From: Paenibacillus sp. JJ-223
GTDB taxonomy: Bacteria > Bacillota > Bacilli > Paenibacillales > Paenibacillaceae
Direction: 5' to 3'
Assembly: GCF_927798175.1 (NCBI RefSeq)
Contig: NZ_CAKMMP010000017.1
Span: forward strand, 1-64,000
Length of the DNA: 64,000 nucleotides
Below the pieces are notes generated by a model. It ran no database searches and was not told where the DNA came from. It saw only the letters and a program-made list of their open reading frames with translations. The position numbers and the translations under genes are program-made. Shown in pieces: positions 17,861-26,992 of this stretch; position 1 is the first letter of the stretch, and the number at the start of each line of letters is the position of its first letter.

Positions 17861-18628
17861 CTATTCCCTCCCCGATACAAAAGCAAAAATGATGGATTCG
17901 CGCTCCGGAAGGCGCGTTCCGTCATATTTGTCGAATTCGAGGATGCCGCCGACCTTGCCGTCCTGGATGAAAATGAGCCGGTCCGCCCTGCATGCCGCCT
18001 TCATGTCATGCGTAACCATCACGACGGATTGCCCTGCCTGGTTTATTTCCGTCAGAATGTCCAGTACGGCCTGACCATGCTCGAAATTCAGGCTGCCCGT
18101 CGGTTCGTCGGCAAAAACGACGTCCGGCGAATTGATCAGCGCCCGGGCGATGGCTGCTCTTTGCTGCTGCCCACCCGACGTTTCGGAAGGGAGACGGTTG
18201 CGCTGGCCGGCGATATCCATGCGATCCATAAGTTGATCGGCCTTGGCGCGGACTTCGCTTTTTTTTCGGCCCGCGATATAACCGGGCAGCGAAATGTTTT
18301 CCCGAATAGGCAGGTCCGGGACGAGATTGCTGCTTTGATAAATGTAGCCGATCCTGCGGGCACGAAACTCGGACATTTTGCGCTCGGAATACCTGTCGAT
18401 CTGTTCCTCGCGGAAATGGACTTCTCCCGCCGTCACGCGGTCAAGGCCGCTGAGCAGATACAGCAGCGTGGATTTGCCGGAGCCGGAGTTGCCCATAATG
18501 ACGGTAAAATCCCCTTCATAAATATCGAGATCGATGTTTCGGATCGCATGGAATTGTTCCGTCCCGGTGCTGTAGGTTCTGCAGAGATTGCGTGCCCGGA
18601 TGAGGGGAACTTTCATTTCTTTGGACAA
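17861..18628 (-). CDS. ABC transporter ATP-binding protein (MacB/LolD type)
   Basis: A 255-residue ATPase with Walker A GNSGSGKST, Q-loop region IGYIYQSSNLVPDLP, signature SGGQQQRAAIA and Walker B VVFADEPTGSLN, as in LolD/MacB/BceA-type ATPases that energise FtsX permeases. Start choice is not certain: a TTG at 18628 lies eight bases after GGGAG, a GTG at 18637 overlaps that site, and an ATG at 18616 lacks one. It stands between the histidine kinase gene (about 80 bases upstream) and its permease (two bases downstream). Confidence 0.88.
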   Translation of the reverse strand: MSKEMKVPLIRARNLCRTYSTGTEQFHAIRNIDLDIYEGDFTVIMGNSGSGKSTLLYLLSGLDRVTAGEVHFREEQIDRYSERKMSEFRARRIGYIYQSSNLVPDLPIRENISLPGYIAGRKKSEVRAKADQLMDRMDIAGQRNRLPSETSGGQQQRAAIARALINSPDVVFADEPTGSLNFEHGQAVLDILTEINQAGQSVVMVTHDMKAACRADRLIFIQDGKVGGILEFDKYDGTRLPERESIIFAFVSGRE

Positions 18629-18711
18629 GCCGATCACTCCCGGTTCGTAAGTTATGCCTTCATTGTAGGCAGGGGATATTGAGAAAGACTTATCGAAATA
18701 TGAATAAAGTA

Positions 18712-20157
18712 TTACACGATGGGCAGGTCGATCCGAAAGCGGGTGCCTTTGCCCTCTTGGCTGGAGAAAGAGATGTGCCCGTCATGCGCCTCGATAATGT
18801 TTTTGCATATAGACAATCCCAGTCCCGTACCTTCATGAACGTGAACGGCTGCCGGCGATGCTTGCCCCTTGAAGTAACGTTCAAACACAAACGGCATGTC
18901 TTGGGGACGAATGCCTTTGCCGGTATCTTCGATCGCTATAATGAAACGCCCCGATTCGAGCTCTGTACTGATCCGCAGAGTGTCTCCGGCTTCCGTGTGT
19001 TTAAGCGCGTTTGCAACGAGATTGGAGATGACCTGCTCCATCCTTGTCGGGTCCATGCGGATCAGCACGTTGGGAATGCGGGCAGGCCCCTCGTAGTGAA
19101 GGCCTTTCAAATGCACCATATGCCCGATGGGGGCGAGCATGGCTTCAAAGACCGGACGGCTGTAAGTCTCGCGTTTTTCCACCGAAATGTGGCCGAGCTC
19201 CTGAAGGGCATGCAGAAGCAAATCTTCGACGAGACTTGCCGTTTTATCCGCATTTGTACGCATGACTTGCATGTATTCCATAAGCGTGTCGTGATCAGGG
19301 CTTATGCCGTCCATAATGGCCTCGATATATGTTTTCAAGGTTGTAATGGGCGTGCGAAGGTCGTGGGATATATTCGTGATCAGTTCTTTTTGCGCTTGTT
19401 CTTGCCGGTTGCGACGGTGGTGCAGGTGTTCAATTTCCGTGCGCATCAGGTCAAACATGGCATATAAATCACCGATTTCATCCGGGCGAGAATACCGGAC
19501 TTGCTCGGCATAGTTCCCTTTCAGGATCGACTCTGCGTGCTGTCGCAGTTCCCTGATGGGGGAAATCAGGCGTTTCTTTACCTTTATTCTCATGATGATC
19601 AGCATCATGGCCAGCAAGAGGATGAATACGCCGCTGAGCATGAACATATAAGGAATCGGTGCGGAATGGGCGGAAGAAAGCAACGATACAGGGACGGAAA
19701 TTAAGGCATGGCCGACCTGACGGATCCCGGAGGAATGGTCCATTACGGGAAACGCAACGGTAAACGAATTTCCTTCGTTCGTTGGCAGGAGGGGAAAATC
19801 ATCACTTTCTCCGTACAGCAGCGTTCGCAGATTGAGATGTTTGCCTTCCGCAGAGGGATTCGAATCCAGCAGGATTTCGCCATCCAGTGCAGCATAGGTC
19901 AACGTTATCCCGATTTCGCGGGCCAAGGAACGAAGCTTCTCCCGGAAGGCCGGATTTTTAAGCTGGTGCTGTCGGTTTTCCATTTCAAGCAGCAGTGGAT
20001 TGGCAAGCAATCGAAGCTGCTTGACGTACGGTTCCGTCCCGCCCGTTTCGTTGAGCGAATTCGTTTTTAGCGCCAACGGCAGGCTGCATGCGGCGAGCAG
20101 CAATAAAGTAAGCAATGCGCCGATGAGCCATCGTTTGGACCAGGCGTTCAGAGACAT
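18712..20157 (-). CDS. Sensor histidine kinase (HAMP, HisKA, HATPase)
   Basis: A 481-residue membrane sensor. A first helix (about residues 9-31) and a second (about 162-185) flank an extracellular sensor of about 130 residues; a HAMP linker follows, then HisKA with the phospho-acceptor in NISHDLRTPITTLK, then the ATPase domain with the N-box NLVANALKH and G-box GTGLGLSICKN. I start at the ATG at 20157, nine bases after GGAG; an upstream TTG adds five codons without support. It lies 23 bases after its response regulator and upstream of the ABC pair, so the four genes probably form one circuit. Confidence 0.9.
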   Translation of the reverse strand: MSLNAWSKRWLIGALLTLLLLAACSLPLALKTNSLNETGGTEPYVKQLRLLANPLLLEMENRQHQLKNPAFREKLRSLAREIGITLTYAALDGEILLDSNPSAEGKHLNLRTLLYGESDDFPLLPTNEGNSFTVAFPVMDHSSGIRQVGHALISVPVSLLSSAHSAPIPYMFMLSGVFILLLAMMLIIMRIKVKKRLISPIRELRQHAESILKGNYAEQVRYSRPDEIGDLYAMFDLMRTEIEHLHHRRNRQEQAQKELITNISHDLRTPITTLKTYIEAIMDGISPDHDTLMEYMQVMRTNADKTASLVEDLLLHALQELGHISVEKRETYSRPVFEAMLAPIGHMVHLKGLHYEGPARIPNVLIRMDPTRMEQVISNLVANALKHTEAGDTLRISTELESGRFIIAIEDTGKGIRPQDMPFVFERYFKGQASPAAVHVHEGTGLGLSICKNIIEAHDGHISFSSQEGKGTRFRIDLPIV

Positions 20158-20180
20158 GTGCTTTGACTCCAATCCGGGGT

Positions 20181-20879
20181 TTAATCCACGTTGAATTTAT
20201 AGCCTACACCCCAGACGGTTTTCAGCAGTTGGGGGTGAGAGGGGTCTGTTTCGATTTTTTCCCTTAATCTTCGGATGTACACCGTAACTGTATTCTCGTC
20301 GCCATAGGAGGCATATCCCCAAACGGCATCGAGAATTTGGGCTTTGGAAAAGACCTGGTTTTTATGGCTTGCCAAAACATGAAGCACTTCGAATTCCTTC
20401 GCGGAAAGAGGAATCTCCAAGCCGTTCCGCGTGACCCGGTACGCTTTTTTGTCGATCGTTAAGTCGCCGAACCGAAGCACATGCCCTTCAGCTCGTTCGG
20501 CTATTAGGCGGTCATAGCGGCGGAAATGGGCATTGATCCGGGCCAGCAGCTCGCTTAGCGAGAACGGTTTGGTCATATAATCATCCGCGCCAAATCCAAG
20601 GCAGAGCACTTTGTCCGTATCGCTACCACGCGCGCTGAGCATCAAAATGGGGATATTGTTCCTGCGCCGGATTTCACGGCATACCTCGATGCCATCCCGG
20701 TCGGGAAGCATGATATCCAAAATGATATAATCCGGCTGAAGCAGCTCCATCATCTGCAGCCCTTCTTCCGCCGTGCCTGCGATGGCGGTCTCATATCGGT
20801 TTTTGTTCAGATAGTCCCTTACAATGCGGGCGATATCCTGCTCGTCTTCGATCATTAACACTTTTCGTGCATCATGCAT
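20181..20879 (-). CDS. OmpR/PhoB-family response regulator
   Basis: A 232-residue regulator with a receiver domain (MIEDEQD acidic pair, phospho-acceptor Asp in LDIMLPDRDG, switch Lys in TKPFSLSEL) and a C-terminal winged helix (about 130-230, VWGYASYGDENTVTVYIRRLR). It is the first gene of the leftward operon with the kinase, ATPase and permease. GGAG lies eight bases before the ATG. A possible promoter on the minus strand has TATAGT about 45 bases upstream with only a weak -35. Its likely target is this operon. Confidence 0.92.
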   Translation of the reverse strand: MHDARKVLMIEDEQDIARIVRDYLNKNRYETAIAGTAEEGLQMMELLQPDYIILDIMLPDRDGIEVCREIRRRNNIPILMLSARGSDTDKVLCLGFGADDYMTKPFSLSELLARINAHFRRYDRLIAERAEGHVLRFGDLTIDKKAYRVTRNGLEIPLSAKEFEVLHVLASHKNQVFSKAQILDAVWGYASYGDENTVTVYIRRLREKIETDPSHPQLLKTVWGVGYKFNVD

Positions 20880-20967
20880 GGTTTTCGCTCCAATTCATGG
20901 AAAATCTAATATTACTATACATGGGAATGCGAAGAGAGTCATAGAGAAATTGTTTGCCCGTTTGTTG

Positions 20968-21771
20968 TTAAGGAAGGGAGGCCTGTTCCGTTTCTCTGTA
21001 TTCCGCCGGGGAGATGCCGAAGTGTGCACGAAATACCCGGTGAAAATAGGAGTAACTCGCGAAGCCGCATGTTTCGGCGATGTGCTCCAGCGTCATTTCG
21101 CTGTATTTGATGCGTTCCAGCGCGGCGTTCAGCCGGATTTCGATCGCATACTGGATCATCGTTTTGCCGTATTGCTCCTTGAACAGCCGCACGGCGCGCG
21201 ACAAGCTTAGCCCCGCGTAACGGGCGGCCTCTTCGAGCTTGAACGTAATGGTGGCATGCTCTTCGATGTACCGCTTCAGCTTGAGCGTGGCGGAAATTTT
21301 ACGATCGGTTTGCAGGTTCTCCTTGATCGCCCGGTCAATGTACAGGCACAATCCCCGGAGCAGGGCATCTTTCAACTCTGCATCCTCCTCCAATGGGCCG
21401 CGGCGTTTCTCCAGCAGCATGTTGCGCCACAGGCCAATCAGTTTGTCATCCAAACCGATTCGGTTGACCGGCGGGCGTTTGAGCCTTTTCCACCATTCGT
21501 CGATCCAGGCGCCTTCGCAGAACAGATAATAATCGCCGCTCGACAACCGCCCTTCTTTGTGAGGATCTTCCACGACCAAATGATAGTCGTCCCCGGGTTT
21601 GAGCAGCAGGAGATCCCCTCCCGACAATACGAACTCCTCATTCCGGGCGTATACCTTGCAAGAACCTTCTGTTTGCAAACGGAACAGGTAGGACTGCAAG
21701 CCGCCCCTCATATTATGGTTAAACGCTTTATAATGATAGGAGTAATCGCAGATCAATACGGCCGTCTCCAA
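20968..21771 (-). CDS. AraC-family transcriptional regulator
   Basis: A 267-residue regulator: an N-terminal cupin-like sensor (about 10-100, with GGDLLLLKPGDDYHLVVED) and a C-terminal AraC double helix-turn-helix (about 165-262, with LEEAARYAGLSLSRAVRLFK and IAETCGFASYSYFHRVFR). The most upstream plausible start is a TTG at 21771 with AAAGG before it. It faces the isomerase/dehydrogenase operon at 21915 across a 143-base gap and is its probable regulator. The gap holds ACCAGATAG twice, at 21801 and 21867. Confidence 0.87.
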   Translation of the reverse strand: METAVLICDYSYHYKAFNHNMRGGLQSYLFRLQTEGSCKVYARNEEFVLSGGDLLLLKPGDDYHLVVEDPHKEGRLSSGDYYLFCEGAWIDEWWKRLKRPPVNRIGLDDKLIGLWRNMLLEKRRGPLEEDAELKDALLRGLCLYIDRAIKENLQTDRKISATLKLKRYIEEHATITFKLEEAARYAGLSLSRAVRLFKEQYGKTMIQYAIEIRLNAALERIKYSEMTLEHIAETCGFASYSYFHRVFRAHFGISPAEYRETEQASLP

Positions 21772-21914
21772 AATAATCCAACCTTTCGCTTTAAAAAATG
21801 ACCAGATAGTTCATGGTTTGACGATATTGTATATGTTCATTCTAGCCTGTTTTGAGGTAGGATGGTACCAGATAGAGCAATCCCAACAAATTGAATAGCA
21901 GAGGTGTACAGTTC

Positions 21915-22691
21915 ATGAAAAAACTTAACATCGGTTTGCAATTGTTTACGCTCCGCAACGAGACGGCGGCAGATTTCCCTGGAACCCTGCGCAAAGTAGC
22001 CGAATTGGGCTATGAAGGCGTTGAATTCGCCGGTTACGGAGACATTCCGGCAGAGGAAATGAAAGCGCTTCTCGATGAGCTCGGCTTGAAAGGGTTCAGC
22101 AGCCACGTATCGCTGCATGCCATGCGCGAAAATTTGCAAAAAGAAATCGACTACCTCAAAACGATTGGCGCAAAATATATGATCTGCCCTTACTTGATGC
22201 CTGAAGATCGCCCGGAGACGGCGGAAGGCTGGAGCAAACTGTTTGCCGAACTGCAGCAATATGGTGCGGAAGCAGCCAAACAGGGACTGATCTTCGGATA
22301 TCATAACCATGACTTCGAATTCCACGGCCAGGTCGGCAGCGAAAACGCATTCGACGCGATGTTCGCCGAGACTGCGCCAGAGGCCGTACAAGTGGAAATG
22401 GACGTATGCTGGGTACAGTTTGCGGGACAAAATCCGATCGAGTATATTCAGAAATATGCGGGCCGTCTGCCGCTGCTTCACCTGAAGGATTTCAGCAAAG
22501 ACGAACAAGGCCAGATGAAAACGCTCGAGCTTGGACAAGGCGTTGTCGACCTGAAGGGAGTTATCGAAGCGTCTACGAATGCAGGCGTGGAGTGGCTGAT
22601 CGTGGAACAGGACGTATGTCAGAATCCACCTCTTGAAAGCGTGACCAACAGCTACAACTGGCTGAAGCAAAACTATTTGAACCAATTCTAA
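21915..22691 (+). CDS. Xylose-isomerase-like TIM-barrel protein (sugar phosphate isomerase/epimerase family)
   Basis: A 258-residue TIM barrel of the AP endonuclease 2/xylose isomerase-like family. Visible metal-site segments are GYHNHDFEF (about 136-144), EMDVCWV, LHLKDF and the C-terminal IVEQD. Relatives (IolE, IolI, hydroxypyruvate isomerase, sugar epimerases) act on polyol or inositol derivatives; the exact substrate is unknown. The ATG at 21915 is preceded by AGAGGTG. It is followed 28 bases later by a Gfo/Idh/MocA dehydrogenase, the usual partner in inositol- or rare-sugar catabolism. Confidence 0.87.
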   Translation: MKKLNIGLQLFTLRNETAADFPGTLRKVAELGYEGVEFAGYGDIPAEEMKALLDELGLKGFSSHVSLHAMRENLQKEIDYLKTIGAKYMICPYLMPEDRPETAEGWSKLFAELQQYGAEAAKQGLIFGYHNHDFEFHGQVGSENAFDAMFAETAPEAVQVEMDVCWVQFAGQNPIEYIQKYAGRLPLLHLKDFSKDEQGQMKTLELGQGVVDLKGVIEASTNAGVEWLIVEQDVCQNPPLESVTNSYNWLKQNYLNQF

Positions 22692-22719
22692 TCCATTGCC
22701 AAAAGGAGACTTCAAACAT

Positions 22720-23739
22720 ATGAGCAAAATCAAGGTTGCCGTATTTGGTTGCGGCGCGATCGCCCAACGCAGACACATTCCGGAGTATGCTGCCAACGAA
22801 AACGTGGAGCTTGTCGCTTTTGCCGATCCGATCGTGGAGCGTGCGGAAGAAATGGCCAAAACGTATGGTGGAACGGCCTATTCCAGTTACGAAGAATTGC
22901 TTGCCAAAGAAAACGTGGATGCAGTGAGCGTATGCACGCCGAACTACCTGCACGCCCCGATGACGATTGCCGCCGCGAACGCCGGCAAACACGTATTGGT
23001 TGAAAAGCCGATGGCCAGCACAGCCGAAGAGGCGGAGCAAATGATCGCGGCAGCAAAGAAAAACAACGTGTACCTGATGGTTGGACACAACCAGCGCCTC
23101 ATGCCTCCTCACGTGAAAGCCAAAGAAATTTTGGATTCCGGCAAGCTGGGCAGAGTGCTGAACTTCCGTACGTCGTTTGGTCACCCCGGACCGGAAGCAT
23201 GGAGCGTGGACGGTGCAGGCAGCTGGTTCTTCCGTCAAGAAGAAGCCATTATGGGCGCCATGGGCGACCTGGGCGTGCACAAATCGGATTTCATCCGTTA
23301 TTTGCTGGGTGATGAAGTCGCTGAAGTGGCTGGATTCATCAGCACGTTGGACAAAAAGGATACCAAAGTCGACGACAACGCTACATGCATCGTACGTATG
23401 AAGAGCGGTGCCATCGGCACGCTGGTAGCCAGCTGGACTCAATACAGAGCCGGCGACAACAGCACCGTGCTGTGGTGCGAGAACGGCGTGATGAAGATCG
23501 GTACGGTGGACGGCGACGAAGTTATCGTTGAATTGACGAACGGTACGGTAGAAACGTACAAAGTCGGTGCCATGGCGACGAACGAGAAGCAAGTACCGAG
23601 CGGCGTCATCGACGCTTTCGTGGAATCGATCGTTACGCAAACACCGCCTTCGATCTCCGGAGAAGAAGGACTGGCTTCGCTGAAGGTCATTCTGGCCGCA
23701 TTCGAATCCGAGAAAACAGGCCAAATCGTTAAGCTGTAA
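22720..23739 (+). CDS. Gfo/Idh/MocA-family NAD(P)-dependent dehydrogenase
   Basis: A 339-residue oxidoreductase. A Rossmann domain starts at the N-terminus (VAVFGCGAIAQRRHIPEY), the conserved EKP motif appears in HVLVEKPMA, and the C-terminal alpha/beta domain carries the DLGVHKSDF helix, giving the usual Lys-Asp-His catalytic set. Family members oxidise or epimerise sugars and cyclitols. The ATG at 22720 follows AAAAGGAG. It shares a transcript with the TIM-barrel gene and ends before an intrinsic terminator. It is not closely similar to the second Gfo/Idh gene at 24927. Confidence 0.9.
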   Translation: MSKIKVAVFGCGAIAQRRHIPEYAANENVELVAFADPIVERAEEMAKTYGGTAYSSYEELLAKENVDAVSVCTPNYLHAPMTIAAANAGKHVLVEKPMASTAEEAEQMIAAAKKNNVYLMVGHNQRLMPPHVKAKEILDSGKLGRVLNFRTSFGHPGPEAWSVDGAGSWFFRQEEAIMGAMGDLGVHKSDFIRYLLGDEVAEVAGFISTLDKKDTKVDDNATCIVRMKSGAIGTLVASWTQYRAGDNSTVLWCENGVMKIGTVDGDEVIVELTNGTVETYKVGAMATNEKQVPSGVIDAFVESIVTQTPPSISGEEGLASLKVILAAFESEKTGQIVKL

Positions 23740-23775
23740 GACGGAATTATCCAGATCGCTTATATATGTTCTCTT

Positions 23776-23822
23776 GAGGGTACCTCCAGCGTTTCTCTGG
23801 CTGGTGCCCTCTTTATGTTCTT
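23776..23822 (+). terminator. Intrinsic terminator after the isomerase/dehydrogenase operon
   Basis: The stem GAGGGTACC...CCAG pairs with CTGG...GGTGCCCTC around a CGTTTCT loop, with one or two bulges, and is followed by TTTATGTTCTTT. Confidence 0.75.
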
Positions 23823-23962
23823 TCTCACTAAAGACGCTTATACAGGGATGTGGGTAAACGGCTGAAAAGGAAGAAGGCCCACCTGCTTGAAAGCATGGTA
23901 GACCGTGGTAATATGGCGGTTGATACGGTCGATATGGATTGCTTCGCCCTTCCAGAACCGGA

Positions 23963-24910
23963 TTAAACGCCAGGTTTGACATCGCTCGCAAGATCAAGCC
24001 AGGCGATTTCATCCGCTGACAGGGTCAAGCGGGAGCCTTCATCGCAGGACAGCAGCTCTTCGCGATTCTGCGCACCGATCAGCGCACAGGTCGGGAAGGA
24101 CTGGTTCAATACATAAGCCAGCGCAATCTGAATCGCCGTCGTATGCTTTGTCTCGGCCAATTCTCCGGCACGGCGCAGCCTTTCCCAGTTCCCGTCGCTG
24201 TAGAATACGCGCACGAGGTCGGCATTGTCGCGGACTTCGGGCGTGAAGCGGCCTGTAAAGAATCCCCGTGCTTGCGAAGACCAGGAGAGCAGCGGAAGCT
24301 GCGTCCGCTCATGCCACGCCAGCGTTTCGGCGTCTGCCGATACGCAGCCGGCCCAGAATGGTTCATTGGCTTTGGCGAGGCTCAGGTTGGGACTGCTGAA
24401 GGTGAAGCCCTTCAATCCATGGGAGGCGGCATATTCATTCGCTTCCTCAAGCCGCTGCCACGTCCAGTTGGAAGCGCCGATGGCACCGATTTTTCCGCTT
24501 TCCACATGCTCGTTAAGCGCTTCCAGAATGACGCCGACCGGCATGTTTGGGTCGTCTCTGTGCAGGGCATACAACTCGACGTGATCCGTCTGGAGCCTCT
24601 CCAGGCTTGTCAGCAGATCGCTGCGGATCGCCTCGGCATTTACGCGAGGGCCTTGGCTGTCGTGATGGGCTCCTTTGGTGAGGATAACAATTTGGTCGCG
24701 GTTTCCCTTATCCTGCATGTAGCGGCCCAGTACTTCCTCGCTCTGTCCGCCGCAGTAGATATGAGCCGTATCCACGGTATTTCCGCCGATCGCGAGAAAG
24801 GCATCCATGTTGGCAGAAGCCTTTTCGTAGGCATCGTGAACAAAATAATCGGAACCTTTGATCAACCTGGAGATGCGTTTATCCGTACCTGCAATGTTAA
24901 TGTATTCCAT
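23963..24910 (-). CDS. Aldo/keto reductase
   Basis: A 315-residue TIM-barrel oxidoreductase of the aldo/keto reductase superfamily. The family signatures are in place: VDTAHIYCGGQSEEVLG with the catalytic Asp and Tyr, the Lys in VILTKGAHH, and the His of the tetrad in ALHRDDP. The cofactor loop (ALIGAQNREEL) is near the C-terminus. It reduces carbonyls or oxidises alcohols with NADPH. It lies 16 bases after a Gfo/Idh/MocA gene in the same leftward operon, so both probably act on the same sugar-like substrate. Confidence 0.9.
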   Translation of the reverse strand: MEYINIAGTDKRISRLIKGSDYFVHDAYEKASANMDAFLAIGGNTVDTAHIYCGGQSEEVLGRYMQDKGNRDQIVILTKGAHHDSQGPRVNAEAIRSDLLTSLERLQTDHVELYALHRDDPNMPVGVILEALNEHVESGKIGAIGASNWTWQRLEEANEYAASHGLKGFTFSSPNLSLAKANEPFWAGCVSADAETLAWHERTQLPLLSWSSQARGFFTGRFTPEVRDNADLVRVFYSDGNWERLRRAGELAETKHTTAIQIALAYVLNQSFPTCALIGAQNREELLSCDEGSRLTLSADEIAWLDLASDVKPGV

Positions 24911-24926
24911 GAGCGTTCAGTCCTCC

Positions 24927-25931
24927 TTAAAGTGTGATTCGTTGACGCTGCTCTGCCGAGCGAAGACAGGCATCGAGCACTCTCATGTTGGCTACGGCAT
25001 CCGACGGCGCAAAACGCAGCCGCTTGCCTTGCAGCACGGCCCTTGCCATGTCGTCCCCTTGCAGGGAATAATGGTTGACCTTCGGCACCTCGATTTCCGT
25101 GCGTTCACCGTCTTTCGTGACGTAAAAATTGGAGGTGTTGTCCAGACGGCTGATATAAGCGGATGGTACTTCAATGATCCCGTCCGAACCGAGCACTTCA
25201 AGCGTATTGCGGAAGGCGGCCCACATGCTGCTGTCGAACGTTACGCCGACATTGTCGCCAAATTCCATCAGACCGGAAGCCATCATATCGACGTGATCAT
25301 GTTCCGGGGAGAACAGGCCGACGACCGTTACCGCGGTGGGTTCTTTTCCCAGCAATAGCCGTGCCGCGCTGATGGAATAACAGCCGATGTCATACAACGC
25401 GCCGCCACCCCATTCTTTGCGGAAACGAACGTTGCCGGACGAACCGGAATTGTTGAACGAAAAGGTGCTGTGAATGCCGCGGATCGTACCGATCTCGCCG
25501 CTTTCGATGATGCTGCGAATTTGATCGTATCGCGGATGGTGGCGATACATGAAGGCTTCGGCCAAATGTACGCCGGCTTGTTCGCAAGCTTGAACCATTT
25601 CGCTTGCTTCCTGTTCGTTTAGTGCCAATGGTTTCTCGCACAAAATATGTTTGCCCGCTTCTGCGGCGCGAATCGTCCACTCCCGGTGCAGATGGTTGGG
25701 AAGCGGGATATATACGGCATCGATGGAATCATCCGCCAGCAGCGCTTCGTAGCTGCCATAGGCTTGCGGAATTCCGAGGCGATCGGCAGTTTCCTTGGCT
25801 TTCTCTTCGTCCCGGCTGGCAATGGCGGCGACTTCATTCAATTCGGATTGCTGCAGGCCGGGAATGACGGAGCCTACGGCGATATTGGCGGCGCCAAGAA
25901 TGCCCCAGCGTAATTTGCGATTGGAATTCAT
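24927..25931 (-). CDS. Gfo/Idh/MocA-family oxidoreductase
   Basis: A 334-residue dehydrogenase with the Rossmann start WGILGAANIAVGSVIPGL, the EKP motif in HILCEKPLALN, and the C-terminal domain containing GALYDIGCYSI (DIGCYS in place of DLGVHK of the other copy). The variant motif places it in the glucose-fructose-oxidoreductase-like or dimeric dihydrodiol dehydrogenase-like branch. AGGAGG precedes the ATG. It is first in the leftward operon with the aldo/keto reductase and divergent from an AraC-family regulator. Confidence 0.9.
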   Translation of the reverse strand: MNSNRKLRWGILGAANIAVGSVIPGLQQSELNEVAAIASRDEEKAKETADRLGIPQAYGSYEALLADDSIDAVYIPLPNHLHREWTIRAAEAGKHILCEKPLALNEQEASEMVQACEQAGVHLAEAFMYRHHPRYDQIRSIIESGEIGTIRGIHSTFSFNNSGSSGNVRFRKEWGGGALYDIGCYSISAARLLLGKEPTAVTVVGLFSPEHDHVDMMASGLMEFGDNVGVTFDSSMWAAFRNTLEVLGSDGIIEVPSAYISRLDNTSNFYVTKDGERTEIEVPKVNHYSLQGDDMARAVLQGKRLRFAPSDAVANMRVLDACLRSAEQRQRITL

Positions 25932-26049
25932 CGTGGGTATCCTCCTTTGGATAAATGTATATTGTGATTATATGAAATAGATGATTGAATGAAAATGATA
26001 ATATATTGAGATTTGTTAACACGATATTGTTGGTTAGGGGGATAACGTC

Positions 26050-26886
26050 ATGATGAGACAAACCGTGTTGCTGACGCTGCAGGATATTCCGTATTTCTGT
26101 TATCCCGAGTCGGTGGGACATTACACGGAACACCCTCAGCACAGCGTTTTGCGCGAGATAGGAGCGCTGGGCAACTTCAATATTCACTATGTGGCCAGCG
26201 GCAAAGGATACGTGGAGGAAGACGGCGTTGTCCATGAGCTCAGGGCAGGCCAGGCAGTGCTCTATTTTCCGCAGCAGCGCCAGCATTACTACAGCAGCGA
26301 GGACGATCCTTGGGATGTGCGCTGGCTGCATTTCTACGGCGACCGGCTTCATGATTACATGATCGAGAGGGGCTTGCATCGCAACCGATTGTGGACCTTG
26401 CGGCAGCGGGATTCATGGGAGGAAGCACACTTGGCATTGCTCGCGGAGGCGGAGGAGAACCGGATGCTGCGCCCGGCGCAGCTGTCCACGTTGACGTATG
26501 CCGTGCTGGCTGAATTCATCCAGCATGCGGTACCGCTTAAAAGCATGCGTACGGGCAATCCGGAAGGCCGTATTCTTGCACTGCTGCCAAGAATGCAGCA
26601 GGAGGCTTGCCAGCCGTTCCTTCTGCAGGATTGGGCCGATCTGGCGGGCGTGAGCACGTATTATTTCTGCAAGCTGTTCAAAAGCGCCGTTGAAATGACG
26701 CCGATGGAATTCATCACGCGGTCCCGTCTGCAAATGGCGAAACAGTGGTTGTTGGAACGACCTACCGCCAATATCGGACAGATTGCCGAGGAGGCCGGTT
26801 ATCCGAATGCGAGTTATTTCAATCGCCAATTCATGGCACATGAAGGCATGACACCGACGGAGTACCGGGGATTGTACCATAATTAG
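26050..26886 (+). CDS. AraC-family transcriptional regulator
   Basis: A 278-residue regulator with a cupin sensor domain (about 20-120, including AGQAVLYFPQQRQHYYSSED and WDVRWLHFYG) and an AraC-type DNA-binding domain (about 180-275, QDWADLAGVSTYYFCKLFK and IAEEAGYPNASYFNRQFM). GGGGGATAACGTC precedes the ATG. It faces the Gfo/Idh-aldo/keto reductase operon across a 118-base AT-rich gap and probably controls it. Confidence 0.88.
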   Translation: MMRQTVLLTLQDIPYFCYPESVGHYTEHPQHSVLREIGALGNFNIHYVASGKGYVEEDGVVHELRAGQAVLYFPQQRQHYYSSEDDPWDVRWLHFYGDRLHDYMIERGLHRNRLWTLRQRDSWEEAHLALLAEAEENRMLRPAQLSTLTYAVLAEFIQHAVPLKSMRTGNPEGRILALLPRMQQEACQPFLLQDWADLAGVSTYYFCKLFKSAVEMTPMEFITRSRLQMAKQWLLERPTANIGQIAEEAGYPNASYFNRQFMAHEGMTPTEYRGLYHN

Positions 26887-26929
26887 TCTTTATTTCGGGT
26901 TATGGAGCCAGGATAGGGAACAGGGGCGT

Positions 26930-26958
26930 TTGACAGCATGTTTGATCAGGACTATTAT
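26930..26958 (+). promoter_or_regulatory. Sigma-A promoter of the Rrf2-type gene
   Basis: A perfect -35 TTGACA (26930-26935) and -10 TATTAT (26953-26958) are separated by 17 bases. The ATG of the Rrf2-family gene lies 34 bases downstream of the -10 with GAGGTGG before it. Confidence 0.8.
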
Positions 26959-26992
26959 GGATGCATAAAGTCCGTAACAATGAGGTGGTCTC

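Noticed and set aside
21837..22859. Leftward 340-codon frame over the TIM-barrel gene
   Set aside because: Mirror of a gene with conserved metal-site motifs; no ribosome-binding site or homology visible.
22573..24012. Leftward 479-codon frame across the Gfo/Idh gene and the end of the aldo/keto reductase gene
   Set aside because: Antisense shadow of genes with clear family motifs; its composition is rich in His, Arg, Cys and Phe, as is usual for mirror frames.
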